Below, piece after piece: positions 1 through 5,881 of a stretch of DNA of 7,803 nt. Position numbers and translations under genes: made by a program. The notes below the pieces were generated by a model. That model did no database searches and was not told where the DNA came from. It saw nothing but the letters and a program-made list of their open reading frames with translations. The DNA comes from an uncultured Flavobacteriales bacterium (GTDB taxonomy: Bacteria; Bacteroidota; Bacteroidia; Flavobacteriales_E; Vicingaceae). Location of the stretch: NCBI GenBank assembly GCA_913059105.1, contig CAJXRL010000125.1, forward strand, positions 1-7,803. Reading direction: 5' to 3'. Position 1 is the stretch's first letter, and every line of letters starts with the position of its first letter.

Positions 1-45
1 ACACAGAGTAGATCGTCGGCAGCGTCAGATGTGTATAAGAGACAG
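1..45 (+). other. Illumina Nextera i5 adapter, sequencing artefact (not genomic)
   Basis: Bases 13-26 read TCGTCGGCAGCGTC and bases 27-45 read AGATGTGTATAAGAGACAG. Together they are the Nextera read-1 transposase adapter, the second part being the 19-base Tn5 mosaic end. Bases 5-12 (AGAGTAGA) match the Nextera i5 index known as S504/N504, and bases 1-4 (ACAC) match the end of the P5 flow-cell oligonucleotide that precedes the index. Genomic sequence therefore starts at 46. This is an untrimmed read end built into the contig, not a transposon. An ATG at 29-31 inside it opens a false reading frame beginning MCIRDR. Confidence 0.98.
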
Positions 46-313
46 GTTTTATATCTATGTTGTTTCAATTAACTGTGCATGCTATTATGGCTTTCTAAAT
101 TTGATTCTGTATTCCATTAATGTAGATCGAAGCAAATTATTTAAAAATACCAGTATACTAGACTATCTAACTCGCAATTGGAGGGGGTTTGATCATTCGA
201 ACATTGTGATAGGAGCTGCTGCGGTTGGAAGTTACCACTCCTATAGCGGAGGTGGTTTCGGAGGATTTGGAGGCGGCTCATTTGGTGGTGGCGGAGCAGG
301 CGGTAGCTGGTAA
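46..313 (+). CDS. C-terminal fragment of a protein with a glycine-rich tail (TPM/DUF2207-like ending), 5' end missing
   Basis: This is the 3' part of a gene cut off by the contig end; the frame is open from the adapter junction to a TAA at 311-313, giving about 88 genomic codons. The recognisable part is the last 28 or so residues, a Gly/Ser/Phe-rich tail ending GGGSFGGGGAGGSW. Such tails, closing with Trp at the very C-terminus, are typical of membrane-associated TPM-domain proteins (DUF477/YgcG type) and of DUF2207 proteins, often encoded beside lemA in Bacteroidota. The 60 residues before the tail (hydrophobic at first, then polar) match no domain I can name, so the family is inferred from the tail alone. 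The apparent start codon at 29 lies in adapter sequence and is not real. No signal peptide or catalytic residues can be judged. Confidence 0.55.
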
Positions 314-319
314 ATTTTT

Positions 320-353
320 GAATTACGAATTTCGAGTCTGGGAATTACGAATT
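320..353 (+). repeat. Short direct repeat, GAATTACGAATT twice
   Basis: The 12-mer GAATTACGAATT occurs at 320-331 and again at 342-353, a period of 22 bases, just after the stop codon of the glycine-tail gene. Short tandem motifs of this AATTACGAATT kind are, from memory, frequent in intergenic DNA of flavobacteria. No role can be assigned from two copies. Confidence 0.5.
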
Positions 354-386
354 CTAAAATGACAAACAACATTATGGGCTAATACC

Positions 387-434
387 ATCTAAAAAGGACT
401 AAAATTCTCATATAGAGAAATGGTTTAGATTTTT
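387..434 (+). terminator. Weak terminator-like hairpin after the glycine-tail gene
   Basis: ATCTAAA (387-393) can pair with TTTAGAT (424-430) and TTCTC (405-409) with GAGAA (415-419), with internal loops, followed by a run of T at 430-434. The arrangement of hairpin plus T-run would suit the + strand gene ending at 313, but the stem is AT-rich and interrupted, so this is a weak call. Confidence 0.25.
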
Positions 435-624
435 GCCTTGGGTTGCAATATGGTTATGATACTGTTAGAAGCTCTGACGTTTTAAAACAGGCAGGTGTTA
501 AATGTTGAAGTAAAATCTGCAAACATGCAAGAAATCTGCGAGACGAATAACGCGATTGTATACATTTGGAATAAGGAGTTGAATACTCTGAGCAGTTATT
601 ATACGACTATAAACAAACGCACAT

Positions 625-657
625 AAAAAAACCGCCTCAATTGTTTGAGGCGGTTTT
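625..657 (-). terminator. Rho-independent terminator of rpoD, potentially bidirectional
   Basis: AAAACCGCCTCAA (628-640) is perfectly complementary to TTGAGGCGGTTTT (645-657), with a four-base loop TTGT. Read on the minus strand, the GC-rich stem is followed by seven T residues (complement of 625-631), which is the classic intrinsic terminator, 55 bases past the rpoD stop codon. Read on the plus strand, the stem ends in TTTT, so it may also stop rightward transcription. Confidence 0.92.
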
Positions 658-711
658 CGATTACTACATTTTTGTTACACTTAGCAGAGTCGAAGTGCAG
701 ACAAGAAGTTG

Positions 712-1575
712 TTACAAATACGTTTGAAGGTTTGTTTGATTCGAAACTCTTCTTAGTCTTCTTAAACCTCTTTCTTTAATTTGACGGATTCTTTCTCTTG
801 TTAAACCAAAAGTATTTCCAATTTCTTCCAATGTCATTTCGCTAGCTCCACCTAAACCGTAGAATAAACGAATAACTTCAGCTTCCATTCCTTTCAAATA
901 AGCCAATGTTCTTTCTAAATCTTGAGAAAGGGACTCTTGTAAAAGATTATCTGCTGGATCTGGAGTGTCATTGTTTTCAAGAACACTTACCAAACTGTTG
1001 TTGTCATCATCGTTGCTCATTGGAGCATCAATAGAAACTTGTTTCTTGGACATTTTTAAAGACATTTCTACCTTCGCTACATCCATTTCCGTCAAGTCTG
1101 ACAATTCGTCTGCTGTTGGAGTTCTTTCGTTCTTTTGCTCAAACTCATTTGAAGCCTTGCTAATTTTTTGAATCTCTCCCAATCGGTTATGCGGTAAACG
1201 AATGGTTCTAGAGTTATCAGCAGCAGCTTTCAAAATACTTTGACGAATCCACCATACTGCGTAAGAGATAAATTTAAACCCCTTTGTATGATCGTACCTT
1301 TTTGCTGCTTCAATTAAACCAAGGTTTCCTTCGTTAATTAAATCTTCTAAGGTTAATCCAGTATTTTGATATTGCTTTGCAACCGATATCACGAAACGTA
1401 AGTTAGCTCTAACCAATCTGTTTAACGCTCTTTCGTCGCCACTTTGAATCTTGATTGCCAACTCTACCTCTTCCTCGGCAGTAATCATCTCTTCCTTCGA
1501 AACATCTTGTAGATATTTCTCTAAAGACTTACTTTCCCTTTTGGTAATCTGTTGACTAATTTTCAGTTGTCTCAT
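712..1575 (-). CDS. rpoD: Primary RNA polymerase sigma factor RpoD (Bacteroidetes type)
   Basis: This is the housekeeping sigma-70 factor, which directs core RNA polymerase to the Bacteroidetes promoter consensus. At 287 residues it has the length usual for that phylum and lacks region 1.1. Region 1.2 is at about 16-48 (SLEKYLQDVSKEE). Region 2 is at about 49-128 and includes the core-binding RLVRANLRFVISVA segment and the -10 recognition segment GFKFISYAVWWIRQSI. Region 3 covers about 130-205. Region 4 has the -35-binding helix-turn-helix at about 246-276 (MTLEEIGNTFGLTRERIRQI). The ATG at 1575 is preceded by an A/G-rich leader and gives the family's N-terminus MRQLKI. It lies 59 bases downstream of the same-strand gene 1635-2060, so co-transcription is possible; no clear promoter of its own is visible in the gap. 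A strong terminator follows at 625-657. Confidence 0.97.
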   Translation of the reverse strand: MRQLKISQQITKRESKSLEKYLQDVSKEEMITAEEEVELAIKIQSGDERALNRLVRANLRFVISVAKQYQNTGLTLEDLINEGNLGLIEAAKRYDHTKGFKFISYAVWWIRQSILKAAADNSRTIRLPHNRLGEIQKISKASNEFEQKNERTPTADELSDLTEMDVAKVEMSLKMSKKQVSIDAPMSNDDDNNSLVSVLENNDTPDPADNLLQESLSQDLERTLAYLKGMEAEVIRLFYGLGGASEMTLEEIGNTFGLTRERIRQIKERGLRRLRRVSNQTNLQTYL

Positions 1576-1634
1576 ATTCTTCTTTTTCTTTTTTCAACAC
1601 TTATAACTTAGCAATAACCGTGCTACGAATGTGT

Positions 1635-2060
1635 TTAATTTTTCGACACTATAGTTTGATCCTGCTCCTTCTTTATGCTCCACGATTTATCGAAAATATT
1701 CGGTAAATAGCGGTTGTAAAGACTTAATCTAATTCTGCCTTCATTACCCATTTCCTTCTCCGTTGGCTCACCTGTAAACTCATAGCAGTTAATTTTAGGA
1801 TGCAATTGTATATAACGTTGCACTATTTTTACTATGGTTGACATCACTTTGTAAACCTCAAATTTATTAGTCATGCTATACTCTTCGCCTTCAAACTCAT
1901 CATTTAATACTCCAAAAACAATCGAAGTGTTCAATATGTTATTTTGTTTTCTACCAAATCGAACTTCATACTGTGTACCATTATTGGTGGTAAAGTAGTA
2001 TGCGGAACCACTCTCAATGGGAGGTGGGATGATTTCAAATGTTGGCTGAAGTGTTCGCAA
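1635..2060 (-). CDS. Unrecognised small conserved-looking protein (141 aa), TTG start
   Basis: I cannot name this protein. It is soluble-looking, with no signal peptide or membrane segment, and mixed alpha/beta in character: an N-terminal strand-rich part (YYFTTNNGTQYEVRFGRK), a middle part FGVLNDEFEGEEYSMTN, a likely helix at about 68-84 (FEVYKVMSTIVKIVQRYI) and a C-terminal RIRLSLYNRYL. This order (FG..., TN plus helix, then R.xLY.R) loosely recalls small DUF6934-type proteins of Bacteroidota, but only as an impression. The only start codon near the N-terminus is TTG at 2058-2060: an in-frame TAA lies five codons upstream and the next ATG is near residue 63. It is divergent from the djlA-like gene and upstream of rpoD on the same strand. 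A close match to the Bacteroidetes promoter lies at 2071-2100, leaving almost no leader. Confidence 0.75.
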   Translation of the reverse strand: MRTLQPTFEIIPPPIESGSAYYFTTNNGTQYEVRFGRKQNNILNTSIVFGVLNDEFEGEEYSMTNKFEVYKVMSTIVKIVQRYIQLHPKINCYEFTGEPTEKEMGNEGRIRLSLYNRYLPNIFDKSWSIKKEQDQTIVSKN

Positions 2061-2070
2061 TTCTGAAAGA

Positions 2071-2100
2071 CAAAATTAGTTAATAATTGGCAGTTTCAAA
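2071..2100 (-). promoter_or_regulatory. Bacteroidetes-type promoter for the 1635-2060 gene (possibly also rpoD)
   Basis: On the minus strand TTTG (2100-2097) is followed after 18 bases by TAATTTTG (2078-2071), which fits the Bacteroidetes consensus TTTG, about 19 bases, TAnnTTTG. Transcription would be expected to begin at about 2064-2066, only a few bases before the TTG codon at 2060. The match is by eye; the short leader is the point against it. Confidence 0.55.
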
Positions 2101-2168
2101 ATTTTATTAAACTACATATTAAAGAACTTCAAATCCCTAATTTTATTACTTCTTAAACGTTAAAAAAT

Positions 2169-2924
2169 ATGAAAGGTTGGGCAAAATGGATTGGAGCATT
2201 AATTGGGTTTTCATTTTTCAAGTTTCCGGGTGCTATTTTAGGGTTTGTTATTGGTGGTTTATTCGATAGAAGAGGTTCTGTAGAATGGGATGAACAATAT
2301 ACAAGAGATAGATATACAGGGCACCAAGCTCAACAGAGAACAGCAACTGGAGATTTTGCTGCCAGCCTTTTAGTTTTAACGGCAGCAGTTATGAACGCGG
2401 ACGGGAAGGTTTTAAAGTCGGAACTAGAATATGTAAAAGGATTTTATACAAAACAATTTGGAGAGGCAAAAACAAAAGAGCAAATGCGAGCTCTTCGAGA
2501 TTTGCTAAAGAATCCGATAGATGCACGATCTGTTGGACATCAAATTCGATATCAAATGCAATATGCAAGTCGATTGCAATTGTTGCATTACATGTTTGGG
2601 ATAGCAAAAGCGGATGGGCACATTAGTGATAGTGAGGTTGTCACTATTCAGCAAATTGCAGGGTTTTTAGGTCTTAGTGCAGCTGATTTTCAGTCTATAA
2701 AAGCCATGTTTATACATCAAACGGGGGGTGATTTTAAGATCTTAGAAATTACTCAGGACGCTTCAGATGATGAAATTAAGAAGGCTTATCGCAAAATGGC
2801 TATGAAGTACCACCCTGACAAAGTAAATCACTTAGGAGAAGATGTGATGGTTCAGGCGGAAGAGAAATTTAGAAAGGTTCAGGAAGCGTATGAAAACATA
2901 AAAAAGTTAAGAGGTTTCTCTTGA
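2169..2924 (+). CDS. djlA: DjlA-like membrane-anchored co-chaperone (TerB domain plus C-terminal J domain)
   Basis: DjlA-type proteins are DnaK co-chaperones held at the inner membrane; the J domain stimulates the DnaK ATPase. The order of parts matches DjlA. There is a glycine-rich N-terminal membrane segment at about 4-32 ending GGLFDRR, a linker rich in charged residues, a TerB-like helical domain at about 62-182 with two acidic ADG motifs (ADGK at 77-80 and ADGH at 148-151, the positions where TerB domains bind metal), and a J domain at about 188-251. The J domain carries the essential HPD tripeptide at 215-217 (KYHPDK). Total length, 251 residues, is close to E. coli DjlA. The ATG at 2169 follows an A-rich leader. 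The gene stands alone on its strand; its last 46 bases overlap the convergent gene 2879-3184. Assignment of architecture is firm; the exact DjlA orthology is inferred. Confidence 0.9.
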   Translation: MKGWAKWIGALIGFSFFKFPGAILGFVIGGLFDRRGSVEWDEQYTRDRYTGHQAQQRTATGDFAASLLVLTAAVMNADGKVLKSELEYVKGFYTKQFGEAKTKEQMRALRDLLKNPIDARSVGHQIRYQMQYASRLQLLHYMFGIAKADGHISDSEVVTIQQIAGFLGLSAADFQSIKAMFIHQTGGDFKILEITQDASDDEIKKAYRKMAMKYHPDKVNHLGEDVMVQAEEKFRKVQEAYENIKKLRGFS

Positions 2925-3184
2925 TGATAAGTGGTTTCGTTAGATTTATTTTTGTGCTTTAGGTACTCTTCGCTCGTTTTTGTTGAATCGTTCTCTTGTT
3001 TCGCGGGTAAAGGTTTTACAAATCGAAATAAGTTAAAGCTAAAATCGTAACGCTCAATCTTCTTTTTTTTAATTGGCGTTTCGTCTTTTTGCTTATTATC
3101 TAATTGAATATCAATTTTATTTGTCGCAAAACTATATACTCCAAAACCAATTGTAAAGACCACAGAAAGAACTAACTTTTTCAT
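2879..3184 (-). CDS. Small exported protein of unknown function (101 aa)
   Basis: I do not recognise a family. Residues 1-20 form a good signal peptide: MKK, a hydrophobic stretch [16 protein letters not shown], and a likely cleavage after SFA. The mature part is about 80 residues, strongly basic and polar ([15 protein letters not shown]), with a short aromatic stretch [16 protein letters not shown] at about 45-60 and a Lys/Glu/Ser-rich C-terminal half. It has no cysteines and no lipobox. The signal peptide makes a real gene likely. Its final 15 codons lie antisense to the end of the djlA-like gene, and no terminator separates the two. It is divergent from the rhomboid gene at 3430. Function and conservation are unknown. 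Confidence 0.68.
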   Translation of the reverse strand: MKKLVLSVVFTIGFGVYSFATNKIDIQLDNKQKDETPIKKKKIERYDFSFNLFRFVKPLPAKQENDSTKTSEEYLKHKNKSNETTYHQEKPLNFFMFSYAS

Positions 3185-3323
3185 AATGCTACTTTTAGTT
3201 CTTCGAAAATAAGAAAACCTGCCGAAATGACAATGGCTAATTATTTGTATAGTATAATTCTAACAAAGGTTAATACCGATGGCACATTCAATTCAGTTAA
3301 ATGATATTTAGCTATTTTCTTGC

Positions 3324-3350
3324 AAGCTTGCCTTTACGGCAGGCAAGTTT
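3324..3350. repeat. Palindromic element with a shortened arm in the divergent intergenic region
   Basis: AAGCTTGCC (3324-3332) pairs with GGCAAGTTT (3342-3350) around the nine-base centre TTTACGGCA, with one G-T pair. The right side continues the pattern GGCAGGCAAG, while the left side lacks a matching second CTGCC unit, so it looks like a longer palindrome that has lost about four bases from one arm. There is no T-run, so it is not an intrinsic terminator. It lies about 80 bases before the rhomboid start at 3430, in a 245-base gap (3185-3429) in which I find no clear consensus promoter and no gene. Confidence 0.5.
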
Positions 3351-3429
3351 CGGTATTTATAATTTTAAAATTCGACTATGTGTCTAATTACAATTTGTAT
3401 AACATTTATGAACTTGAACTAAAATTCAG

Positions 3430-4167
3430 ATGGATAATTTCGAAAAGAAGAAATTTATATATAGTGCGGTCTTTCCGTTCATTTTTATTCTCATCCTTAT
3501 ATTGGTGAAAACAGTGGAATTGTATTTCGATACCTCTTTTGTTCGGTATGGAATACTACCGAGAGAATTCTCTGGATTGAAAGGGGTTTTGTTAGCACCC
3601 TTCATTCATGGCGATTGGAATCATGTATTTAACAATTCGGTACCGCTGCTAATATTGGGTTGGGCCATGTTTTACTTTTACAGATCTCTTGCTCCTAAAG
3701 CTATTTTATTATCCTTTTTTTTAGCAGGTATTTATACTTGGATTTCTGCTCGTTCGGCATATCATATTGGAGCTAGTGGCTTAGTATATGCTTTGTTTGG
3801 GTTTCTATTTATAAGTGGCTTTCTTAGAAAGTACATACCTCTTGTGGCACTTTCGTTTTTAGTAGCATTTTTATATGGTAGCCTTATCTGGGGAATACTG
3901 CCTTGGGATAAAAGTATAAGTTGGGAAGGGCACTTTTGGGGCTTATTTATTGGCTTAGTATTGGGGATTATATACCGTAAACAAGGTCCGCAACGAAAAG
4001 TATTTGTTTGGGCAGATGAAGAGGATGAAGACGAAGAGGTTTTAGGAGAATATGTTGATTTTATGGAAGAAGTCGAAAAGCCTATAAAAACGAGTTACAG
4101 TCAACCTGAAGTTGTGTATCATTTTAAACCGAAAAATGAGGAGACTAAAAATTCGGATAAAAGCTAA
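3430..4167 (+). CDS. Rhomboid intramembrane serine protease with acidic C-terminal tail
   Basis: Rhomboids cut membrane proteins within or next to their transmembrane segments using a Ser-His dyad inside the bilayer. Here the serine is S116 in the motif HIGASGLVYAL, and the histidine is H168 in SWEGHFWG (HxxG spacing kept). The oxyanion-hole pair of E. coli GlpG (HxxxN) is present as H65 and N69 in HGDWNHVFNNS. About six hydrophobic segments are visible, at roughly 10-28, 66-84, 90-106, 112-131, 136-155 and 169-183. From about 184 a hydrophilic tail of 60 residues follows, with an acidic run DEEDEDEE at 197-204, presumably cytoplasmic. It resembles a known flavobacterial rhomboid subtype rather than the two paralogues on the other strand. 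The gene is monocistronic and convergent with them. The substrate is unknown. Confidence 0.93.
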   Translation: MDNFEKKKFIYSAVFPFIFILILILVKTVELYFDTSFVRYGILPREFSGLKGVLLAPFIHGDWNHVFNNSVPLLILGWAMFYFYRSLAPKAILLSFFLAGIYTWISARSAYHIGASGLVYALFGFLFISGFLRKYIPLVALSFLVAFLYGSLIWGILPWDKSISWEGHFWGLFIGLVLGIIYRKQGPQRKVFVWADEEDEDEEVLGEYVDFMEEVEKPIKTSYSQPEVVYHFKPKNEETKNSDKS

Positions 4168-4203
4168 AAGAGGAAAGAATGATGTACGTGCAGTAATGGT
4201 GTC

Positions 4204-4234
4204 AGTAAGGATTTAACCTTTTTTAAATCCTACT
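4204..4234. terminator. Hairpin between convergent rhomboid genes, possible terminator
   Basis: AGTA(A)GGATTTAA (4204-4216) pairs with TTAAATCCTACT (4223-4234), twelve pairs with one bulged A, around the loop CCTTTT. It lies between the stop codons of the two convergent rhomboid genes and covers the TAG of the minus-strand one (4230-4232). Neither side has a good T-run, so termination here is plausible from position rather than shown by sequence. Confidence 0.4.
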
Positions 4235-5129
4235 TTCCACTTGCCTTAAACAAAATCTCCTTTTCCTTTTTACTTAAGGAATCATAACCGGAGCGAGAAA
4301 TTTTATCTAGAATAGTATCAATTTCAGCTTGTTCTTCTTTTTTACGACCGTTGTATTCGTAGTTCGAAGTAGAAGGTCTTTTGTATTTTACCTTCATCTT
4401 TCTTTTGGTTCCTGGTTTAACTAAGGCAAGTGCAAAGTCACTAATTTTGCTAACCCAAGCGGTAATGTCTTTTCCTTTGGCCCATTGTTTAGCAAAGTAG
4501 AAGCCTAAAGCTGCTCCGCCAATGTGTGCAATGTGTCCTCCGGAGTTAGAATTAGAAATACTCAAAACATCAATAACGAACCAAGCAATGGCGATGTATT
4601 TTAATTTAACTTCTCCTAAGAAAATCAAACGAATAGTATAATTGGGCGAGTAGGTGCCAACTCCGGCGACAACTGCCATCACAGAAGCAGAGGCACCTAA
4701 AGCTACAGCACTACTGTTAACCGTTTCGAAAACTGGAAAAATGTTAAAGAACAAAATGTATAAGAGCGCTCCTGCAATTCCTCCAGCAATGTAAACCGTA
4801 TATAATTTGCGTTCTCCTAAAAACTGAACAAATAATGTTCCTAAGAAATACAGCCATACCATGTTGCTAAGCAAATGAAAGAAGTCCAAATGCAAGAACA
4901 TATAGGTAATTAAAGTCCAAGGTTTAAATATCAATTTGCTTAGGTCAGAAGGAACTGCTAACCATTCTAACGCCCATTGGTCAGGCGAACTGCCCGAAAC
5001 AAAAAGCATAAAGAGCACAAGAAGTAACTTGATGGCAACAAAAAGCACTAGGTTGGCGTAAATTAACTTCACCAACATGCTGTTTTGCATAAAGTTGGTG
5101 CTAAAATTATTTTGATTCCCGAACTTCAT
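4230..5129 (-). CDS. Rhomboid intramembrane serine protease with C-terminal DUF6576-like segment
   Basis: Second rhomboid of the mutL cluster, 299 residues. The catalytic serine is S147 in LGASASVMAV and the histidine is H202 in GGHIAHIGGAALGF; H85 and N89 (HLLSN) supply the HxxxN pair. Six membrane segments can be read at roughly 20-44, 85-104, 110-131, 142-160, 175-192 and 200-214. After residue 215 there is a soluble part: a basic linker (KRKMKVKYKRP) and a C-terminal helical piece at about 267-297 (EIDTILDKISRSGYDSLSKK). This ending is typical of Bacteroidota rhomboids annotated with DUF6576 and resembles small zinc-free helical tails of unknown role. Its ATG (5127-5129) overlaps the TGA of the preceding rhomboid in an ATGA, suggesting translational coupling. 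Last gene of the operon as seen here. The substrate is unknown. Confidence 0.94.
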   Translation of the reverse strand: MKFGNQNNFSTNFMQNSMLVKLIYANLVLFVAIKLLLVLFMLFVSGSSPDQWALEWLAVPSDLSKLIFKPWTLITYMFLHLDFFHLLSNMVWLYFLGTLFVQFLGERKLYTVYIAGGIAGALLYILFFNIFPVFETVNSSAVALGASASVMAVVAGVGTYSPNYTIRLIFLGEVKLKYIAIAWFVIDVLSISNSNSGGHIAHIGGAALGFYFAKQWAKGKDITAWVSKISDFALALVKPGTKRKMKVKYKRPSTSNYEYNGRKKEEQAEIDTILDKISRSGYDSLSKKEKEILFKASGK

Positions 5130-5881
5130 ATTCTGAATGAATTTGCTTTAATATTCCAAATTTTCAATAAAATAAAACCGGTAAGCATGCCACCAAAGTG
5201 CGCAAAATGAGCTACATTTCCTTGCAGGTCTGTAAAAATGCCCATTACTAAAGCCAAAATAGCAATGTACTTTCCCTTGATTGGAATTGGAGGGAACAGC
5301 AATTGTAATTGAGCATTCGGGAAGAGATAGCCAAATGCCATCAAGATTCCGAAGATTGCGCCTGAGGCTCCTACCATGGTGGAGTTTGTGATGATGAGGT
5401 ATTTGACAAAATTACCATCACTTACATACTGAGAGCTTCCCATGCTAGTTCTCATGATTTCAGCACCATTCATTTTTGCATATTCAATGGCTTCAATAGA
5501 TAGCTCAGAAAACAGCATTTGAGCTTGAACTTCGCGGCTAATAAGTTGAACCAAAGCGGCGCCAATCCCCGTGATTAAATAATACAGAAGGAAACGCTTT
5601 TCTCCCATCGTGCTTTCTAGCACCCTTCCAAACATGTATAGCCCAAACATATTGAAAAGCAAATGCATAAAATCTGACGTGCTGTGCAAAAACATGTGGG
5701 TAATTAACTGATGCGGATAAAAGGAATCGCTTTTCCAATAATGCAACGCAAAGAAATCTGTGTAATCAAAACCAATAGCCGGTAAACCTTTTTGCGCTAA
5801 AAAACTGATAACGTTGATAATCATCAAGTTTTTTACAACGGTAGGAAGATTTGCTAATGGGTTGCCTGCTCTGAAATTCAT
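5126..5881 (-). CDS. Rhomboid intramembrane serine protease, second gene of the mutL operon
   Basis: A 251-residue rhomboid with the full active site: S173 in MVGASGAIFGIL, H228 in AHFAHFGGMLTGF, and H73/N77 (HLLFN) as the oxyanion-hole pair. It shows the usual rhomboid features HMFLH at 62-66 and GEKRFLLYYLITG at about 93-105. The loop between the third and fourth membrane segments (about 115-160) is unusually polar and long for the family (QAQMLFSELSIEAIEYAKM and a Gly/Ser/Asp part) and may be a periplasmic insert. The protein ends soon after the last membrane segment, so it has no tail domain, unlike its downstream partner. The ATG at 5879-5881 overlaps the mutL TGA (ATGA), and its own TGA overlaps the next ATG the same way. 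The pair may act on different substrates or together; neither can be told from sequence. Confidence 0.95.
   Translation of the reverse strand: MNFRAGNPLANLPTVVKNLMIINVISFLAQKGLPAIGFDYTDFFALHYWKSDSFYPHQLITHMFLHSTSDFMHLLFNMFGLYMFGRVLESTMGEKRFLLYYLITGIGAALVQLISREVQAQMLFSELSIEAIEYAKMNGAEIMRTSMGSSQYVSDGNFVKYLIITNSTMVGASGAIFGILMAFGYLFPNAQLQLLFPPIPIKGKYIAILALVMGIFTDLQGNVAHFAHFGGMLTGFILLKIWNIKANSFRI

Larger units (their letters stand above)
314..711. other. Non-coding interval between the glycine-tail gene and rpoD
   Basis: About 400 bases without a supportable gene. It holds a direct repeat of the 12-mer GAATTACGAATT (320-331 and 342-353), an imperfect AT-rich hairpin at 387-434, and the strong terminator at 625-657. 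The longest frame starting with ATG in its centre is 525-626 (33 codons, + strand, beginning MQEICETNNA); it has no recognisable domain and its stop runs into the terminator, so I do not call it a gene. Bases 435-600 show no repeat or RNA fold that I recognise. It could be decayed coding sequence, but nothing in it identifies a parent gene. Confidence 0.6.

Noticed and set aside
29..45. Apparent protein start with N-terminus MCIRDR
   Set aside because: The ATG is part of the Tn5 mosaic end of the Nextera adapter, so the start is an artefact; only the frame from 46 onward is genomic.
27..45. Tn5 mosaic end as evidence of a transposon insertion
   Set aside because: It is joined directly to the Nextera primer sequence and an i5 index, which marks library preparation and not a natural mobile element.
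525..626. 33-codon ATG frame on the + strand
   Set aside because: Very short, no recognisable domain, no convincing start context, and its stop falls in the rpoD terminator.
965..1171. Open frame on the + strand inside rpoD
   Set aside because: It lies antisense within the well-matched sigma factor gene and has no domain of its own.
712..1575. Absence of sigma region 1.1 as a truncation
   Set aside because: Primary sigma factors of Bacteroidota are normally about 287 residues and lack this region.
2389..2607. Minus-strand open frame inside the djlA-like gene
   Set aside because: It is antisense to the conserved TerB domain and shows no recognisable features.
2169..2924. TerB domain as a sign of tellurite resistance or a defence island
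   Set aside because: The membrane anchor, TerB and C-terminal J domain in this order are the DjlA co-chaperone architecture, and no other ter genes are present.
3324..3350. Palindrome as an intrinsic terminator
   Set aside because: No T-run follows on either strand, and it lies between divergent genes where no transcript needs to end.
3320..3508. + strand frame covering the palindrome and the start of the rhomboid
   Set aside because: It overlaps the rhomboid start in another frame, begins in the palindrome, and encodes no recognisable protein.
5538..5738. Second minus-strand frame inside the compact rhomboid gene
   Set aside because: It is an alternative frame of a gene with an intact active site and has no support of its own.
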